Under the pieces are notes generated by a model. It did no database searches, was not told where the DNA came from, and saw only the letters and a list, made by a program, of their open reading frames with translations. Positions 1-11,149 of a DNA stretch of 64,000 nt are shown here, in pieces. This DNA comes from Dicyema japonicum (lineage: Eukaryota; Dicyemida; Rhombozoa; Dicyemidae): the NCBI GenBank assembly GCA_011109175.1, contig RDEW01000029.1:774052-838051 (forward strand), written 5' to 3'. The number at the start of each line of letters is the position of its first letter. The stretch's first letter is position 1. The translations under genes and the position numbers were made by a program.

Positions 1-299
1 GGGATGCCAAGATCATGACAAAGCATGCGCAACACGAAAAATTAACAATCTAATTAACATCGCCCATCTTTTTAGATCCGTTGCCATGTTCGGTAGCATA
101 TCTAGATCATCCCCATCTTTAAAGCACTTTCCAATCCTCCTGAGATCTTGATCTAGGATTACAGGCAGTGTTAACACGAACGATAAAATTCTCGTCCATT
201 GCTATGTTGGCAAGGATCCCCATATCGTGCGGAGTATGTGTCCAAACAGCCTCCATCTTGAATCAGTAATATCACATGATATTGGTTTAGTTCCTGTTC

Positions 300-1150
300 T
301 CTAGTATAAGATTTCGAACGATGAAGAATTTAACTTTTCGAGTTCCTGCCTTGTACATGCCCATGTACAAGGCACAATATAATAGGATTGGCCTCACAAG
401 GGCATTGTATAGTCTCATTCGAGTTTTAATGTCAAGCCCTTTGTGCAGAAGTCAGGTCTTCTTTATTTTGTTAAAAGCGACATTAGTTAGTGTCTTCCTT
501 CGTTTTATATCTTCGGTGTCACCGAGAAGGGATTTTTTTTGATCTACGCCAGTGCTCCTTGGTCCTTTCCTCACTTCTTTTTAGCTGCGTGATTTCGGTT
601 TTGTTTGTGTTTACTTTTAATGACCATTCAGCCGTTTTATCAGGCATTTTCTCCAAAAGTGCAATTAACTTTTCTTTGTTAGTCGAAATAAAGTCCACGT
701 CATCCGCATATTGCTATTTATGCTCATTCCTTCTTCGATATGAGACTTCAAGTCTCGTAGAGCTGCCTCCAGATAAATAATAAACAAAATCTGGTTAATG
801 GATCTCCGTGATAGGCGTACCAATTGTCGTTTTCAAATGTCCTCGATAAAGCTTTCCCAGTCCTGACCATCAAACTTGTGTCCGTAAGGAGTGTCCTGAC
901 CATCCCAATCGTTGAACCTCCAAGAAGTGCTCCAGTATTTGCAGCAGAAGTGCTCTAGTAATTCTTCGTCTAATTTTCCCTGATCCGTGTTAATTATGAG
1001 TTTTTTGCTATTTTTGATACGAATTATTGTGAGTTTACGGACTATTCAAAATAGTCGCAACTTCTTGTTGGTTAGAATTATTGTTTCCTTCTTAAAGTCA
1101 GTGTATTCCTTGGTAGTTTTCTGATTTTGGCGATAGCTTCATAAGACTTC
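300..1150 (-). mobile_element. RTE-like LINE, 3' half (decayed)
   Basis: Read on the minus strand, this is the second half of a LINE reverse transcriptase. Moving towards lower coordinates there is a TTIGTP-like motif near 820, the catalytic YADDVDFIS box near 700, the stretch LKVNTNKTEITQLKR near 620, and LYNALVRPILLY near 400, a segment that follows the RT in this family. At 1055-1150 the linker KSYEAIAKIRK resembles the EN-RT linker of the copies at 8.1-10.9 and 39.2-41.7 kb. Stops and frameshifts are frequent, so this copy is dead. Confidence 0.75.
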
Positions 1151-1600
1151 ATCTGACTAAGCAACATTAATTGTTAACGAATTTCCAAGAGAATTTCAAT
1201 TGCATAATAACCATTAGTTATTTTGTAAACTATGCTTCAACAGCGAAATGCTTGAAAAAGTACTTTGTTAACTTTCACAGGTTGTCAAAGAAACATAAAA
1301 TTTCCATTGGTAAGGATTTTTTGATATAGATAGATCGTTTTACAACATTTAGCAACAAAAAAATTAAATGTTATGTTGAACGGGATAATTTTATGTTTTT
1401 TAATAATGGTAATCTTCACCAGAGTATTTTGTCAAGGAGATGATAGGAAGATCCATTTCAACTACTGTGTCGTGTCAGAAGTACTCTCCACCTCACGAAT
1501 GAGATCTGTTTGACGAAAATTGGCCATACTGAAAACTCCATCTTTTGGATTCAGTTTCCGTATATCTAATTAAATTCAGTTTCCATTTAATTAAAAACAT
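1151..1600. other. AT-rich stretch without a supported gene
   Basis: No ORF, splice-compatible exon series or repeat family was recognised here. Confidence 0.3.
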
Positions 1601-1616
1601 TACCAGAACTATCACG

Positions 1617-1975
1617 GCTCGGATAAATTTTAAAAATTTCAAAGGCTCAAATGGATGACCGTTTAAGAACCGCCATGAACTATCTTTTAAAGCAATTTCA
1701 GGCGAAACGAATTCCTCCGACTTTAAAAAGAGTATGACGAGTTTTTAACCAAGTTTAATATATAGGCTATATACACCAAGAATGCATGGATGACGATCGA
1801 TATCTTCAGCAAATGGCTGCAAAAATTAATAATGAAATGTTCTTACAGAATCCAAAAATTGTAATTCTTTATAATGCTTGATGTCACATTTTTTGAAGCA
1901 CTTTGAGTATATAATGATTTCAGACTTAACGTCTCCAAGAATTTACGGAAAATACAATACTGGGAGGAATTAGTG
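1617..1975 (+). mobile_element. pogo/Tigger-like transposon remnant
   Basis: At 1630-1750 one frame reads FKNRHELSFKAISGE with a TGA where the family has Trp. This is the CENP-B/Tc5-type DNA-binding helix region of pogo transposases. At 1785-1875 another frame reads NAWMTIDIFSKWLQKINNE followed by PKIVILYNA, the start of the DDE_1 catalytic domain. The expected Asp of the second catalytic site is Tyr. Most of the domain between the two pieces is missing, so it is a decayed, internally deleted copy. Confidence 0.65.
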
Positions 1976-2690
1976 ATTACTTTTGTACTTATAAATAAAT
2001 GTCTATTTGAGCTATTTAATTAAAAAAAATTAAAAAATAGTTATGAAAAAATGGATAAATTATTTTACTCTGTATTTGCCGCGTTTTCTATTGGGTCGGG
2101 GTTGAACTGTATGTTGTTTTTCCATTTTTTGCAATAGAAAAAAACTTATTAACAGATAATTATATCCCAGAAACTTCTTAATAGGGGTGAGCAACGGTCA
2201 ATGCCAAAAGAGGCAAAGAATTCAGCTTGCATATTAGTGTTAATTAATTACAATTGATTTTCTTGCATTAATTGAAGTTTTAATGACTTTCTCAATAATA
2301 TCATGTATTTGTGCATTCACGTATATATATCAATTTCGTAGATCAAACCAATTTTTTACAACTCTATAATAAATGAATGTAAAACTCAAAAATAGTTTCG
2401 GTCAAGTTACCTGTGGCATAAATTTTCTACACTTTTACATAAAAGGAAGTCGATATCCAATACCTCAAACAAATTTTCTGAACTTAGTGTTCAACTTACG
2501 CAAAAAAATAATATTCGATTAAGCATTAGTGACCTCATTGATCTTAGAGTCGGTAGATGGAATTCACCAGGATATTTTCTAATAACAGTCTTAACTTTTT
2601 CAATGACCTTCTTGATTGAAGGAGGCACATGTTAATATTTCATTAAAAAATTCGATAAAATAAAAAATAAAAATCAATAAAAAATTTGAC
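1976..2690. other. AT-rich stretch without a supported gene
   Basis: A short minus-strand reading at 2530-2640 (PPSIKKVIEKVKTVIRKY) is open but matches nothing recognised. Otherwise nothing is supported. Confidence 0.25.
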
Positions 2691-2699
2691 TTTATTGAC

Positions 2700-2960
2700 T
2701 ATAAACGAGTTCCTGCAGATATGATCTGACATAGTTCTCGGTTTATTCACATAGGTGTGTGAGATGACATGAGGAAGACCCCAACCATATCTCCTCCATT
2801 GTGAGAGAATTGAATTGGGTTTTCTGATGTCAGAACCTCAATCCCAGTATGTTTTATAGCACCTGAGCTCACGTTCTTCGTGTTAAAATCTCCCATCAGG
2901 ATCAACATCGAGCTTCTCTAGAAGAACTACTGACATAAATGTGCTTAAGGATTCATACTT
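2700..2960 (-). mobile_element. LINE APE-endonuclease fragment
   Basis: The minus strand reads LILMGDFNTKN near 2900, the GDFN box of APE-type LINE endonucleases. It is followed about 15 residues later by LTSENPIQFSHNGGD, which sits where this family has the strand before the final His. The rest of the element is not attached. Confidence 0.5.
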
Positions 2961-3741
2961 CACCTTCAGCAAAACATCGACTTAATTTTTGAGTAGAATA
3001 GATTGACAGCCTCGGTCGCCGTAACATAAAAAGTTTGACATGAAATAAACAAACTGATAACCAAAGCAGGGCAACGAAAACAGTTTAATGTTATTCAATA
3101 AATAAAGTTTTTTTAGAAAATGTTAATTTCTTTCAAACAATTCCTAATTATTAGCATAGTAAGGAAATATCTCGAAAGCCGATAAAGAAATTAGCCCCAC
3201 AAAGGAAAAATATGATCTCTTCATTAATAATTCACCTTAATAGCAATTTTCCTTTATTTAGAGAATAAAGTTAATTTATTATGTCTAAATAGCTAGTTGT
3301 TAATTTGGTAGCAGTATTAAGCGTGGTGGTGGTATCCACCAGATTTCGTGGCGGATGAAATCCCTTATCTTCCTTCAGTGAGCACTGAGAAGGCAACAAA
3401 CCCCAGTGACATCAGAAACCTTAAATTCGTCCAATCCGTCTAAAATAGAAAGAACTTTAATATTTAACATGATGTATTTACTAAAGCAAGGTATAACACA
3501 ACTAGGAAGGTCTAATTTTTTTATCGTAATTCCACAAAGTAATTATTATTTGAATATAAGCCCTGACACTAAAAATACGCATAGATGATTCTTGGATGGT
3601 TCCTTATTCTAGTAGTTATAAAAAATTAAAAAATTACAAATTTTAGTAAATTGAATAATTTTCGAAAATTACTTAAAACAAAAAATTGGCTTGGCTATAC
3701 GTCATGATATCCGAACAATAATAAATCACGAATATAACAGT

Positions 3742-3905
3742 ATGGAACTCAAGAAACTCATAATAGAGAACTTGAAGGGTGAGTTAAGGAGGTATTAGAT
3801 TCGGAAATTGTGAATCTTGAATCTTCTAACAATCAACATAGTTATATAAAATTGAGTAATTTAGTTGAACAAATATCAACAAAGTTCAAGTTAAAAAACT
3901 CTTAA
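3742..3905 (+). CDS. small hypothetical protein with one 20-nt intron
   Basis: Not recognised. ATG at 3742; removing a GT-AG intron at 3779-3798 joins the two reading frames into a 47-residue product beginning MELKKLIIENLK and ending KFKLKNS. The predicted protein is acidic to neutral, helix-prone and has no signal peptide. The intron is at the very short end of the range seen in this window, and without it the ORF stops after 16 codons. The support is only the frame-restoring intron, so this could be chance. Confidence 0.3.
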
Positions 3906-3984
3906 AGGAGGCTAGTTTACCGAGCTCCCTCTATTCCATACATTATCGAAATATCTACAATCATACAGAAATTTTGAGCCGATG

Positions 3985-4130
3985 CCATGTCCAATGAGAA
4001 GAGCTGTTCAGGATTTTCGACCCCGCCGGACTCGTCCTCACCTTTGTCGGTCTGGGATCACTTAGTTAGATGAGAACTTTTATTTCTTTCTCTTTGACTC
4101 AGTGATCCTGGGGGTAATAATAATATTTAA
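3985..4130 (+). repeat. 3' tail of jockey/I-like LINE family, or a SINE using it
   Basis: The segment from about 4047 (gggatcacttagttagatga) into a (TAA)n run at 4115 matches the 3' end of the LINE at 11.15-12.81 kb and the minus-strand copy at 38.4 kb. No coding sequence of the LINE is attached. Confidence 0.5.
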
Positions 4131-4299
4131 AGTCCAATCAACGAAATATTCAAGACTCATTGTCCTGTTGACAATTCACAGGGATATTACTGCTTATACA
4201 AAAACCCGGTAAAAGCGCAGACCCACTTATGAACATGAGGTACAAAGTTCTATTAACGTGTCTGTGAAAAACTTTTTCTATTATAACTCTGAGTCGGAT

Positions 4300-4990
4300 A
4301 TCATGTTCTGTTGTTCGATATTTATCAACAATTTAAAGTGGATTTAGTCAGGATGGCCTACCGTGGATCTCTGAAGCCATCGTGGGTCAAAAGCACCAAA
4401 CTGATGTGCATTCTGGGAGTTGACTTTTCGAAGGCTTTCGACTCTATCTGCAGAAGTAAACTACTGCTTGTACGCAAGGACATTATTGATAACGACTGCC
4501 TAAGGATTATATGATTTGAAAAGTGGAGATTCATTAAAAAGCTCGGCTCGTAAACTGATTTTACTGTACAACTCAGGAACGTGGGGAACGTCGAAGGCAG
4601 GTTGTAGCAGACTTTACAGATACCACAGAAATCAGCTGAGAAGAATTGTAGGCATCAAATGGTCTAAGCAATTAAACATCAGGACTCTTTACGAGTTATG
4701 CAAATGCAGGCAGATAGCGAAGGAGTCATCAAATCTCGCTGGCGAATTTGGACATATTCTCGGTGACACCAAATACTCTCATTGTGGGAAATTTCTTCAA
4801 TCAAAATGTAAATTGAGGCTTTCGTGGACGACATTAACTAAGCTTTCTCTGTCTGGATCAAGATTATGCCCAAATTGGTTGAAATAAGAACATCGGAGAC
4901 CTCCATGAACTACTGAAGTGTGTGAAGAGGAAGTTTGCATGAGAAAACTGGTAGAACGGATGGCAAGAGAGCGGCAATAGTGGAACCCTA
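4300..4990 (+). mobile_element. RTE-like LINE, internally deleted copy
   Basis: Motif A of the reverse transcriptase (LGVDFSKAFDSICRSKL) is at 4407-4460. The frame then jumps at about 4515 straight to the post-RT segment LILLYNSGTWGTSKAG and YHRNQLRRIVG (4555-4660). The whole YADD palm region is therefore deleted. The same post-RT segment follows the RT in the copies at 300-1150 (minus) and 10415-10640. Non-functional. Confidence 0.75.
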
Positions 4991-5074
4991 AGTATTAAAT
5001 TCAAATAAATGCTGTTTTTATCAAACAAAACTGAACACATAATTATTTTTTAGTAAAATGGTTCCATTCTCCCT

Positions 5075-5257
5075 TCAAAGGGGATTTTGAGTAGGAAGTC
5101 TAGGTCCTCTGTTTCGTCTAGCTTTATTTTTGAATTTCTTAAATCTTCTTGGATTGTAACGAGTGGTATCTATCTCGGTCTTTTTCGAGTGCACTCGAAC
5201 TATGTTTTTATTACATGTTGGCATGATTCCAATGTTTGTTTCCATCTCATTCAGCAA
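5075..5257 (-). CDS. hypothetical basic protein, C-terminal part
   Basis: Not recognised. This minus-strand ORF of 60 residues is strongly basic in its second half (NPRRFKKFKNKARRNRG) and ends in LPTQNPL. The open frame extends a few codons upstream of the first Met (KKLLNEME) to a stop, so an upstream exon joined by a tiny intron is possible but was not located. Plus-strand ORFs over the same bases look like shadows. Confidence 0.3.
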   Translation of the reverse strand: MLNEMETNIGIMPTCNKNIVRVHSKKTEIDTTRYNPRRFKKFKNKARRNRGPRLPTQNPL

Positions 5258-5656
5258 TTTTTTAATTTAGGAAACCCTCTATTGAGTGATAAATTGGTAT
5301 TGAAATATTAAGCTATAAGGACCCACTATCCCCTGAGGATCCTCCCAAATCTTTGTTTAGCAGAAAATGATCCTTTTTTGGGCCAGCCTTCACTGGGCGC
5401 CATCTTAGACAAGTGGATCACACGACGACACTCTATTAAGAAAGGGAAGAAAAGGAACAGACAAAACAAACATAAATCTTCAACCAATCAGCCACATACA
5501 CCATGTGGCGTCACGCGACCTTCAAAAATTTTCGTAGTAGGGCCATTAAAAATTTGTTTATAATCTGGCGAAAACAAATATAAAAATAACCGCAAAACTC
5601 TTAGTTTTTTTTAAATATTTAAATATATTATAAGTAAATTAAAATAAATTGGCGAC

Positions 5657-5894
5657 ATGTATAACAACTGTGCTGGTTATGAACTGAAGCTCAATAATCT
5701 ATACGAGAGATGTCTCATGTATGATTTTCTTGCTTCTACGTTCAAGCAAGATTCAAATCAAGTGGAAAAAGCCATAAAGTAGTGTATTAATTTTTATCCA
5801 TACTAGTGACTTTAATTTCGTCAGTTCTACTCCATTGATTGCTAAAGTAAGACCTCCTATATGCAACAAAACTCCCAAAAAATCGAACAACTAG
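5657..5894 (+). CDS. small hypothetical protein, two exons
   Basis: Not recognised. ATG at 5657; exon 1 ends at 5778, a 28-nt GT-AG intron covers 5779-5806, and exon 2 runs to the TAG at 5892-5894. The spliced length is exactly 210 nt and gives 69 residues (MYNNCAGYELKLNNLYERC to NKTPKKSNN). There is no signal peptide or TM segment; the C-terminus is basic and low in structure. Its stop lies only 29 bp before the ATG of the GCNA gene on the same strand. That is close enough for a shared transcript resolved by trans-splicing, which dicyemids are known to use, but nothing here proves it. Confidence 0.55.
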
Positions 5895-5923
5895 TATTTT
5901 GTGTATATAAAATTAGTCCGAAA

Positions 5924-6742
5924 ATGCCTTCAAGTAATGAATTCGCGGATTTTCTAGAATCTTTGAGCTCCACTTCCCGAGTTTTTAAGAGGTAAATCAT
6001 ATGCTTATTAATAGTTCGTCTAAGGCGGACAAGGAAGAAGCGGGAAAATTGGTCGAAATACTATTCAAAATTTTCAACGAAACCATTTTCGACAACAAAT
6101 TGCCCTCAAATATGAGAGTTGAGTTTAATCCAAGACTGGTAAAAACTGGGGGAAGAACTTATTCCACATTCGGTGCTGACTTAAGCCACGAAAGCCGGAT
6201 AGAATTATCTCCAAAAGTCTGTGATAGACCAGGTTAGTCCAGTATTTTACTGTAGAGAGAATTCGAGAACTTTGATCCACGAAATGTGTCATTCAGCTGT
6301 TTGGATTATAAATAAGACACGTGGTGGCTATGGTTCTCTTCGGAAATGCTGGTAATGTTCGTTTTCAATTTTAGGGCTTGGAAGGTCCGGAAGACCATTC
6401 CAAGTTTTCCAGTGATTGGGAGATGCCACTCATACTCAGTTAAGCACAATTTTCTATACAAGTGTGAATCTTGTCAATTCATGTTGTTTCCTCATTTATT
6501 GCAGAATCGCCAGGCACTCCCGGTTGAAAGAAACTCAGTGTGAATGTGGCGGACTTTTGATGAGAGTTAATAATAAGGGAGAGTTAGTGGTTTCTCGTCC
6601 AGCGACTCCATTTGCAAAATTTGTGGGTGGAAATTTTGGCAAGGTTAAGAGGGAGAATCCTAATTTAACTCATGGAGAAATTATGAACAGTCTGAGTAAG
6701 GCATTCTCTGAAAGTTTTAATTTTTCAAAACAACAAAAATGA
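5924..6742 (+). CDS. GCNA: GCNA/ACRC-type SprT-like protease
   Basis: Five exons (5924-5991, 6015-6232, 6258-6351, 6375-6482, 6505-6742) are separated by GT-AG introns of 23, 25, 23 and 22 nt. Together they give a 241-residue protein with an intact frame. The SprT metalloprotease domain starts near residue 30. The HExxH zinc site is HEMCH at residues 103-107, followed by the WKVRK and RCHSYSVKH blocks. The zinc ribbon has Cys157/160 and Cys175/177, then the GCNA-typical PFAKFVGGNF tail. GCNA proteins act on DNA-protein crosslinks in germ cells and early embryos. The long acidic disordered N-terminus of vertebrate GCNA is absent: only about 25 residues precede the domain. The acceptor of intron 2 was set at 6257 rather than 6255 because only that keeps the frame. 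Confidence 0.9.
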
Positions 6743-7030
6743 GAACTAGATTTTTGTAACTATTTTGTATTAAATTCTTTGTGATTATCGTGCTATTCGT
6801 AACTGCGAGAAAATCTACCCAAATATTATTAATTTGTTAAGTGATTGTAATTTGTAGCCATTTATTCAATTCACTGGAAATCATTGCCTTTTCTCTGTTG
6901 AGTTTATTGCCAAACCTTTTATCTCCTCTATTCGCATCCATATCAAGGAAGACGAAGAGAAAATTTAAGCTTGATTATTCTGCAGCTGAAAATTAGCCTG
7001 GAAACGTTAAACTACAAGATGCTAGTAGTT
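6743..7030. other. intergenic
   Basis: A 34-codon minus-strand reading (about 6835-6942, starting MDANRGDKRFGNK) is open but has no recognised relatives or spliced partner. Confidence 0.25.
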
Positions 7031-7035
7031 GGTAA

Positions 7036-7333
7036 GAGTGTGTTGGCAACTATGAAAATGGAGTGTTCTCTCAGCATCTTGATCTAGTCAACCAGCTGGG
7101 ATATGAGGAAACAAGGTTGGTTAGCAATTAATAGTGATTACAGGTTAAGTGAAGGACTACAATATGAATCAGACTACTATTTCAGCCTGAAAGTTGTAAA
7201 GCAACTTACTCGGTGTGTTGGGAAGTTTTTCAGAGGCGATTCGGTCCTCATGGTATTTACATTTGCAGTACTAAAGTGAGAACATAACATACTGAGTGAT
7301 TGTAGAGAATCAGGGCATTCAATTGGAGATTAA
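7036..7333 (+). CDS. hypothetical protein, C-terminal exons
   Basis: Not recognised. An open frame from about 7036 (GNYENGVFSQHLDLVNQ) is joined by a 28-nt GT-AG intron (7116-7143) to an exon reading LSEGLQYESDYYFSLK. A 30-nt intron (7276-7305) then joins a last exon ending VLKESGHSIGD at the TAA at 7331-7333. Both introns restore the frame. No start codon was found; just upstream the same frame meets a TAA at 7032-7034, so either the first exon is missing or the gene is broken. Confidence 0.4.
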
Positions 7334-8095
7334 ACGCTATTTTCTTGTTATTTAGTCAATGCTATGTCATTGGACCATCTTTAGAAGAAAGGTAGATGTT
7401 ATGTACCATGTGGAAATTGCGTGAGACGGCGATTTCAGTGGCGAAGACACTTAAGTCCGCAATTTACGGATTTCTTAGCGGCCACCATCCATGGTCTTTT
7501 TTCTTAGCTTTATTATCCGTTTAATGGCTTTAGTTTTCAGCTGGTGAAATTGTTTTTACGATTATGTCACGTAATCTCAATTTTTGACATAGCCTCCACA
7601 CTCTGCTGCCAGATTATCCCGATTCCGTTAACGTATCACGGAAGTTAACATGTGAATCATGGAGTCATTTGGTCACTTCTAATCTGTTGCCAAGTAAAGT
7701 GAATGACAGGCATTGAATGGTGAACGGCCACAAAGTCAAATTGCTTGAATGACCTTTTTATTAAAGCGGGAGAACCTCTCAATACTGTCCTCACAGCAGT
7801 GCTGCCTATTCAGACTGTCAATGTGATCACAAACTTTACAAAGCGAAGCAAAGAAAAGCCATCGTTTGAGATGACAGTTTCTCGATCGGAGCGTGGTCAC
7901 TGATTATAAAAGACACAGTTATGTCAATTCGACATCAACTAAGAACTTTAACTAGACCACCCCCACATCTCCACGTTGTTCCAGAGTCCGCCAGCAACAA
8001 CTTCATACCTGAAATAAAAAGAAAATTTACCAAAATAGTCAAACACAAGTTATCGAATAATTTCTACGAATTTTACTTTGCTTAATTCTTTTTTT
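7334..8095. other. no supported gene
   Basis: Nothing coding was recognised on either strand. The stretch directly precedes the RTE-like LINE and may include its 5' untranslated region. Confidence 0.3.
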
Positions 8096-10900
8096 GGTTT
8101 AGCTGGTGACGTGGCTCTTGAACTCAATGTCTGGAAAACACAATATCAAGTTATTGGACTTTAACCAAAATACAAGATTTCAATCGCCTGCCTTCAGGAG
8201 ACCAAACTAGTCAAAGGGATCGAAGAGCAACATGGAAACTTTCGACTAATCTTCCTTCCAGGTGGAAACAAGCACTATGGGCTAGGATTTGCCGTCAGGA
8301 ATGATCTATCCAAGAGAGTCTGCCGCTAATACAGTGTGAATGATAGAATCGGGGTGTTGCAATTGAAACTGGATGACCTCAACCCGTCGAAGAAATACCT
8401 AATTATAATAAACGTTTACGGCCCTCACAGTAAAACCCTGAAGAGATTGATGACTTGTACACCAGTCTTTCTGCGTCTTCTCCAAGTATGCTCTCTCAAC
8501 ATTAGTAATGATCGCAGGAGACCTAAATGCGAAAGCTGGCACCCAGGTTACGACCGATGATACATCATGGGAAGGCATGGTAGGGGAAAAGAAATTTTCC
8601 GGGAATCCTACTAACTAACTTCTGTTAAACGAACAACCTATTTTTATGCAATACAGCCTTCATGCATTTAGCCAGACATAAATCTACGTGGTCGGGACAC
8701 AGAACAAATCCCGAAGGGCGAGTGATAAATATGTACAACCAGATTGACTATATCATATGCAGGTAAAAAGATCGAAGGATTACACTTGATGCACGAGCTT
8801 ATGGTGGATCGATTATCGACAGCGACCACAAAATGGTTATTGCTAGACTTTCTCTAAAGAGATTTATGGTACTACAAAGAACGAAATGGAAGCACATTGA
8901 AACCACAGAATCCAACTCTAGGCGTTATAACTTGGAATCCTTAATCAGTCAATCAGAAGGGGCCCTAGCATTCAAAGAATATCTGGATGCAGAACTAGAA
9001 AACATGCCTACAGATTTGAAAATCTTGGGATTTTGTAAAGCAGTCAATACACAAAGGAGCCAATCTGCATCTATTAAAAGAAAATGAGAAAATCCCATTG
9101 CATGTACACGGTGAAGGACCTTGCAATAAACAGAAGACCTTGCCAATAGCAGATTAAAACTATCAAAGCAGAAATAAAAAAATCTATCGCCAGCATAGCA
9201 GAATAGAGCACTGGACCAGATTAAGAAGATAGAATCTCATAAGGACAACGCTAAATTCTACGAGGCTGTTAAACAGATAAAAGGAAAGAGACCCCATCAA
9301 CCGATAATGATAAGAGATGACAAAGGAACGCAGATTGCGGACCAAAGGGAAGTGGCGGAAATTATCGCTGCCTACTTTGGAAAACTTTTCAATCCAAGAA
9401 CGAGGAAAATTGGACGAAGAAATCACACCATTTGAAGTTGAACTTGCGAATTCCAAGTTGAAAAACAACAGGACTCCTGGCCCCGACGGACTCGGTGGTG
9501 AATTCTTCAAATATGGAACCCAAAAGCTGTATGAATGCATCGCTAGGATCCTGAATGAAATGTACTATTATGGTCACACGCTGACCCTAGGAGAGGGTAT
9601 CTTGATACCTGTACAGAAGGCGAATAAACCAAGAGCTAAGGTGGAGAACCTCCGTCCAGTTATATTAATGAATTCACTTCGGAAAATTCTGGCGAACAAA
9701 ACATTACAAAGGATAGAAAGACGCCTAGATACATTTCTGTCGCTATATCACAACGGATTCCGAAAAAGAAGATCTACTTCCGATGTTATGTTGTCCCACA
9801 AGTGGAGATTTGCGGTCGTTCAGAAGTTCAAAATGTCTAAATCCATCCTCTTAATCAACATTTCGAAAACCTTCGACTCTGTCGACTGACGGAGGCTAAT
9901 ACTCGTTCTGGGGAGTTTCCTAGACGCTTCACTGTCAGAATGGCCACCACCCTCCTAGCTGATACTTGACTCACTGTAAGAGTCGGGGGAGCCTTATCTC
10001 GCCGATTTGAGACGACAGGGAACCCATTATCACATATCCTTTTTGTCATATATCTTGAAACTGCTTTACGGGAATCAAAACCGATAATGGGTGAAAAGAC
10101 AAACATTATTGCGTATCATGACGACGTAGACTTTATTTCAAACGACAAAATACCGCTCACCCGCTTGATGGAAGAAGTGTCTGGAAGACTAGCCGAATGG
10201 TTCCTAACAGTAAATCTGGACAAGACTGAAATAAATGAACTCAAGAGGGAAGAAACAAGGACGGAGGAGCACTGGCGCAAGTGCAAAAAGCTTGGCTCCC
10301 TCCGGAAAAATTACAAGAAGGAAAACCCTAGCACAAACTGCCCTCTCCAGATTAATGAACACCTGGCTCCACAAAAAACCTTGATATTATAACAAAAACT
10401 CGATTATACAACTAGTGAAACCCATACTACTGTGTAACGCTGGTACCTGGGCCTCCTCAAGAAATGAACTGAAGAGGCTTAATTCGTTTCATAGAGACCA
10501 ACTACGGCATATGATGTTCGAAAAAGTGATACGAAGATGTTATCTAATCTTCTTTATTAGAAGACGAAGACCTCAGAAATTTCTAATGAGATTCTGGATA
10601 CACGATGGAGGCTTTTCGGCCATATTCTGCGACTGGACCTAGATGCCCCGCGAACGTAGCCATGGAGGATTATTTCATGTTGGTGGCCCGTTTTCGTGGC
10701 CCCAAGGACGACACTGCCAGTCGTCCTCGACGAGGACCTCAAAGAAATGGGACGGCATCTTGAAGTGGAGAGGATCTTGATTAGCTACGCACTGCGGCTT
10801 TGAATTGGAGGAAGTGGATGAAATTAACCAGTGATTTGCTAACTCGTGTTGCACATGCTTTGTCAAGTCCCAAGTGATAAGTGCTAATAATAATAATTCT
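8096..10900 (+). mobile_element. RTE-like LINE, near full length but inactive
   Basis: Domains in order: an APE endonuclease beginning near 8105, with ISIACLQETK near 8170, VNDRIGVLQLKLDDL near 8335, AGDLNAK near 8515 and remnants of the IDY-SDH end near 8740-8830; a linker with PIMIRDDKGTQIA near 9300; and a reverse transcriptase from 9440 (NNRTPGPDGLGGEFFKYG, ENLRPVILMNS, NGFRKRRSTSDV, LINISKTFDSVD). The palm box at about 10110 has YHDDVDF in place of YADDVDF, then FLTVNLDKTEINELKR near 10200. The post-RT segment LLCNAGTWASS is at 10425. The 3' end runs into (TAA)n at about 10885. Several frameshifts and stops break it. Confidence 0.85.
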
Positions 10901-11149
10901 ACGCAAATTATATTCCTAAATTCAATCATCACAATCTGACATGAGTTCTTATCACAAAATCTAACTAAAAATCAAGCTGAATACCGTTCAATAGCAGTAA
11001 CTACAGGAAACACGACAAATCCATGATTTTTATTGAAGACTCCCTATTTTTTTCCTAATAGAGAACTTTTCCTAGATAGATGCGGCCGTTGGATTTATTA
11101 ATAAAATGATTTTGTTTGCCCGAAAAAAGTTTATTCCAATGGGGCGATT

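Noticed and set aside
5087-5311. Plus ORF over 5087-5311
   Set aside because: Composition is shadow-like; the basic minus-strand ORF is the more plausible reading.
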